In this document: in pieces, positions 63,687-64,000 of the stretch | How the letters are laid out: every line of letters starts with the position of its first letter | Position numbering within the stretch: position 1 is the first letter of the stretch | From: Streptomyces viridiviolaceus | Lineage (GTDB): Bacteria > Actinomycetota > Actinomycetes > Streptomycetales > Streptomycetaceae | Assembly (NCBI RefSeq): GCF_014650995.1 | Contig: NZ_BMWA01000021.1 | Location: 1-64,000, forward strand | DNA: 64,000 nucleotides | Reading direction: 5' to 3' | Notes under the pieces: generated by a model | Told to the model about the DNA's origin: nothing | The model's database searches: none | What the model saw: the letters and a program-made list of their open reading frames with translations, nothing else | Program-made: the position numbers and the translations under genes

Positions 63687-64000
63687 ATGACAGCGGAAGA
63701 CCACGGCTCCCCCGATCCGGCCGGAGCCGCCCCGCTCCCCCGGATCCTGTGCGACACGGCCGGCCTGTCGGCGTCCGGCGACGTGCCGGCCGGCGCCCTG
63801 TGGAAGCTCGCCGAACCGGGGCGGCAGCTCGACGCCAACGTCGTCCGCATCCCTCCGGCGGGCCGGGTCGGCACCCACACCGAACCCGACCTGGACGTGC
63901 TGCTGCTCGTCCTCGACGGCGAGGCGACCCTGATCTGCCCCGACGGCCCGCGCCCCCTGCGCGCGGGCATCCTGACCTGGCTTCCGCACGGCTCCGCCCG
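63687..64000 (+). CDS. cupin-domain protein, cut by the window end
   Basis: At least 104 residues. The cupin barrel is visible: VVRIPPAGRVGTHTEPDLDV (metal-ligand region with His and Glu) and LLLVLDGEATLICPDG. The 3' end is outside the window. ATG 63687 has only a weak ribosome site. Function unknown; small cupins often bind metals or regulate. Confidence 0.75.
   Translation, partial: MTAEDHGSPDPAGAAPLPRILCDTAGLSASGDVPAGALWKLAEPGRQLDANVVRIPPAGRVGTHTEPDLDVLLLVLDGEATLICPDGPRPLRAGILTWLPHGSA

Overview
The window is high-GC actinobacterial chromosome, almost certainly Streptomyces. The evidence is strong third-position GC, many GTG starts, a full conservon with paired cytochrome P450s, a snapalysin gene with its LysR partner, an 85-residue ACP beside spore-pigment (whiE-like) genes, a 148-residue NsrR next to a flavohaemoglobin, and a class F sortase. 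The mixture of secondary-metabolism and catabolic clusters with many broken genes fits a chromosome arm rather than the core.

Layout. 0.3-4.7 kb: a secreted HSL-type esterase, then an MMPL exporter divergent from a TetR repressor, with a near-perfect 18-bp operator between them. 4.7-13.2 kb: a LysR regulator divergent from a tight five-gene run (aldehyde dehydrogenase, APC permease, FAD sugar/alditol-oxidase-like enzyme, fold-III PLP enzyme, Tat-exported neutral ceramidase). 13.2-20 kb: a damaged zone with a DciA-like/class II aldolase chimera, a headless alcohol dehydrogenase, an intact aldo-keto reductase, an intact amino-acid-oxidase-like flavoenzyme, an IS630-type fragment and a frameshifted multi-zinc-ribbon gene. 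20.2-25.5 kb: a complete conservon cvnA-B-C-D plus two P450s. 25.6-30.9 kb: an IS200/IS605 remnant, HxlR/azoreductase, then integrase, terminase and sialate-type MFS fragments abutting an intact NanA/DapA-type lyase and a frameshifted GntR gene.

31-37.9 kb: a cysteine hydrolase, a secreted beta-helix protein, an O-methyltransferase, a whiE-like SchA/CurD-cupin-ACP trio without ketosynthases, then a class F sortase and a repeat-rich surface protein with one frameshift. 38-45.7 kb: signalling genes (PAS-GAF-PP2C phosphatase, NarL-type two-component pair, anti-sigma-type ATPase), a membrane protein and a methyltransferase. 45.9-50.6 kb: P450, phosphoglucomutase, MOSC protein, a small Ala-rich protein and two remnants. 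50.6-56.9 kb: peptidase E and a benzoylformate catabolic operon (LysR, mdlC, benzaldehyde dehydrogenase, AAHS transporter). 57-64 kb: PepSY lipoprotein, snpR/snpA, spo0M, cbiZ, a STAS protein, hmp, nsrR and the start of a cupin gene cut by the window end.

How parts may work together. The most suggestive set is the 5.7-13.2 kb operon. A secreted ceramidase would free sphingoid bases. The cytoplasmic enzymes could oxidise C1 of the base to a D-configured beta-hydroxy amino acid, split it by a retro-aldol step and oxidise the long-chain aldehyde. This would be a phosphorylation-independent route. It is inference from domain content and stereochemistry, not demonstrated. Several convergent gene pairs are closed by long perfect hairpins, and several repressor genes sit beside clear dyad operators.
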